A program made the position numbers and the translations under genes. From assembly GCA_009775195.1 (NCBI GenBank), contig VSPF01000011.1, positions 1-30,096 of the forward strand: a stretch of DNA of 30,096 nucleotides, given 5' to 3'. This document shows positions 29,807-30,096 of the stretch, one piece after another. How positions within the stretch are numbered: position 1 is the first letter of the stretch; each line of letters opens with the position of its first letter. This DNA comes from Muribaculaceae bacterium (lineage in GTDB: Bacteria > Bacteroidota > Bacteroidia > Bacteroidales > Muribaculaceae). Under the pieces are notes generated by a model. The model did not search any database. It saw only the letters and a list, made by a program, of their open reading frames with translations, and was not told where the DNA came from.

Positions 29807-30096
29807 TTACACGTTTTGGGTGGGGTCATAGTCGCGGCGGACTACAAATTTGGTTACCACGGGGAGCTTCTGTGCTGCCAGGCGGAGTGCCTCTTTTGCG
29901 ATGTCGTAGCTTACACCCTCTACCTCGATGATGATGCGGCCGGGGGTAACAGGCGCAACGAAACCTTCGGGGTTACCTTTACCTTTACCCATGCGGACTT
30001 CAGCAGGTTTCTTGGTGATGGGCTTGTCGGGGAAGATGCGAATCCATATCTGGCCCTGACGCTGCATATAACGTGTCACCGCGATACGGGCGGCTT
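29807..30096 (-). CDS. rplP: 50S ribosomal protein L16, 5' end outside the window
   Basis: The frame is open to the right edge of the window (AARIAVTRYMQRQGQIW...), so the first roughly 45-50 residues are missing. The visible part has RIFPDKPITKKPAEVRMGKGKGNPEGFVAPVTPGRIIIEVEGV, the L16 signature with the conserved Arg of the hydroxylation site region, and the C-terminal VVTKFVVRRDY. L16 helps position A-site tRNA. An internal Met at 30079 is not the start. Confidence 0.97.
   Translation of the reverse strand, partial: AARIAVTRYMQRQGQIWIRIFPDKPITKKPAEVRMGKGKGNPEGFVAPVTPGRIIIEVEGVSYDIAKEALRLAAQKLPVVTKFVVRRDYDPTQNV

Overview
The window looks like a chromosomal housekeeping region of a member of the Bacteroidales, possibly Muribaculaceae-like; the family-level guess is weak. 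Several things point there: repeated promoters of the form TTTG or TTG, about 20 bases, TAnnTTTG; few Shine-Dalgarno sequences; a secreted S9 peptidase very close to Porphyromonas DPP5; a FeoA-FeoB fusion; a membrane pyrophosphatase; and a ribosomal operon in which map directly follows secY with no adk.

Left part (1-11640), mostly plus strand: a hairpin-rich leader, a small outer-membrane beta-barrel, tsaD, dpp5, a DUF6155 gene overlapping a feoAB fusion, an uncharacterised lipoprotein, dCMP deaminase, and a tight run of an S41 protease, fau (5-formyl-THF cyclo-ligase) and a Vsr-like endonuclease.

Middle part (11640-18590), more AT-rich and mixed: a PepSY-like lipoprotein, two unrecognised genes on the minus strand (a polytopic membrane protein and a 209-residue single-anchor protein), a 460-base gene-free hairpin cluster, the pyrophosphatase hppA, a divergent LuxR-type regulator followed by a DUF1349-like lipoprotein, and tRNA-Arg(CCU) and tRNA-Asp(GUC) on the minus strand.

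Right part (18596-30096), all minus strand: recO sits downstream of the terminator of the S10-spc-alpha ribosomal operon. Read in the direction of transcription, that operon runs rplP (cut by the window end), rpmC, rpsQ, rplN, rplX, rplE, rpsN, rpsH, rplF, rplR, rpsE, rpmD, rplO, secY, map, infA, rpmJ, rpsM, rpsK, rpsD, rpoA, rplQ. It is compact apart from a 126-base gap before rpsH and a 269-base structured gap before rpsD.

No mobile element, prophage, CRISPR array or classical defence system was found. The least ordinary content is non-coding. An exact 20-base repeat family fills two intergenic gaps from stop codon to start codon and even supplies the tsaD start. A 56-base element in two copies has a hairpin that changes in a compensatory way. 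Other points of note are a probable leaderless mRNA, a terminator between two tRNA genes, a Vsr-like protein that seems to have lost its zinc site, and two candidate ribosomal-protein leaders.
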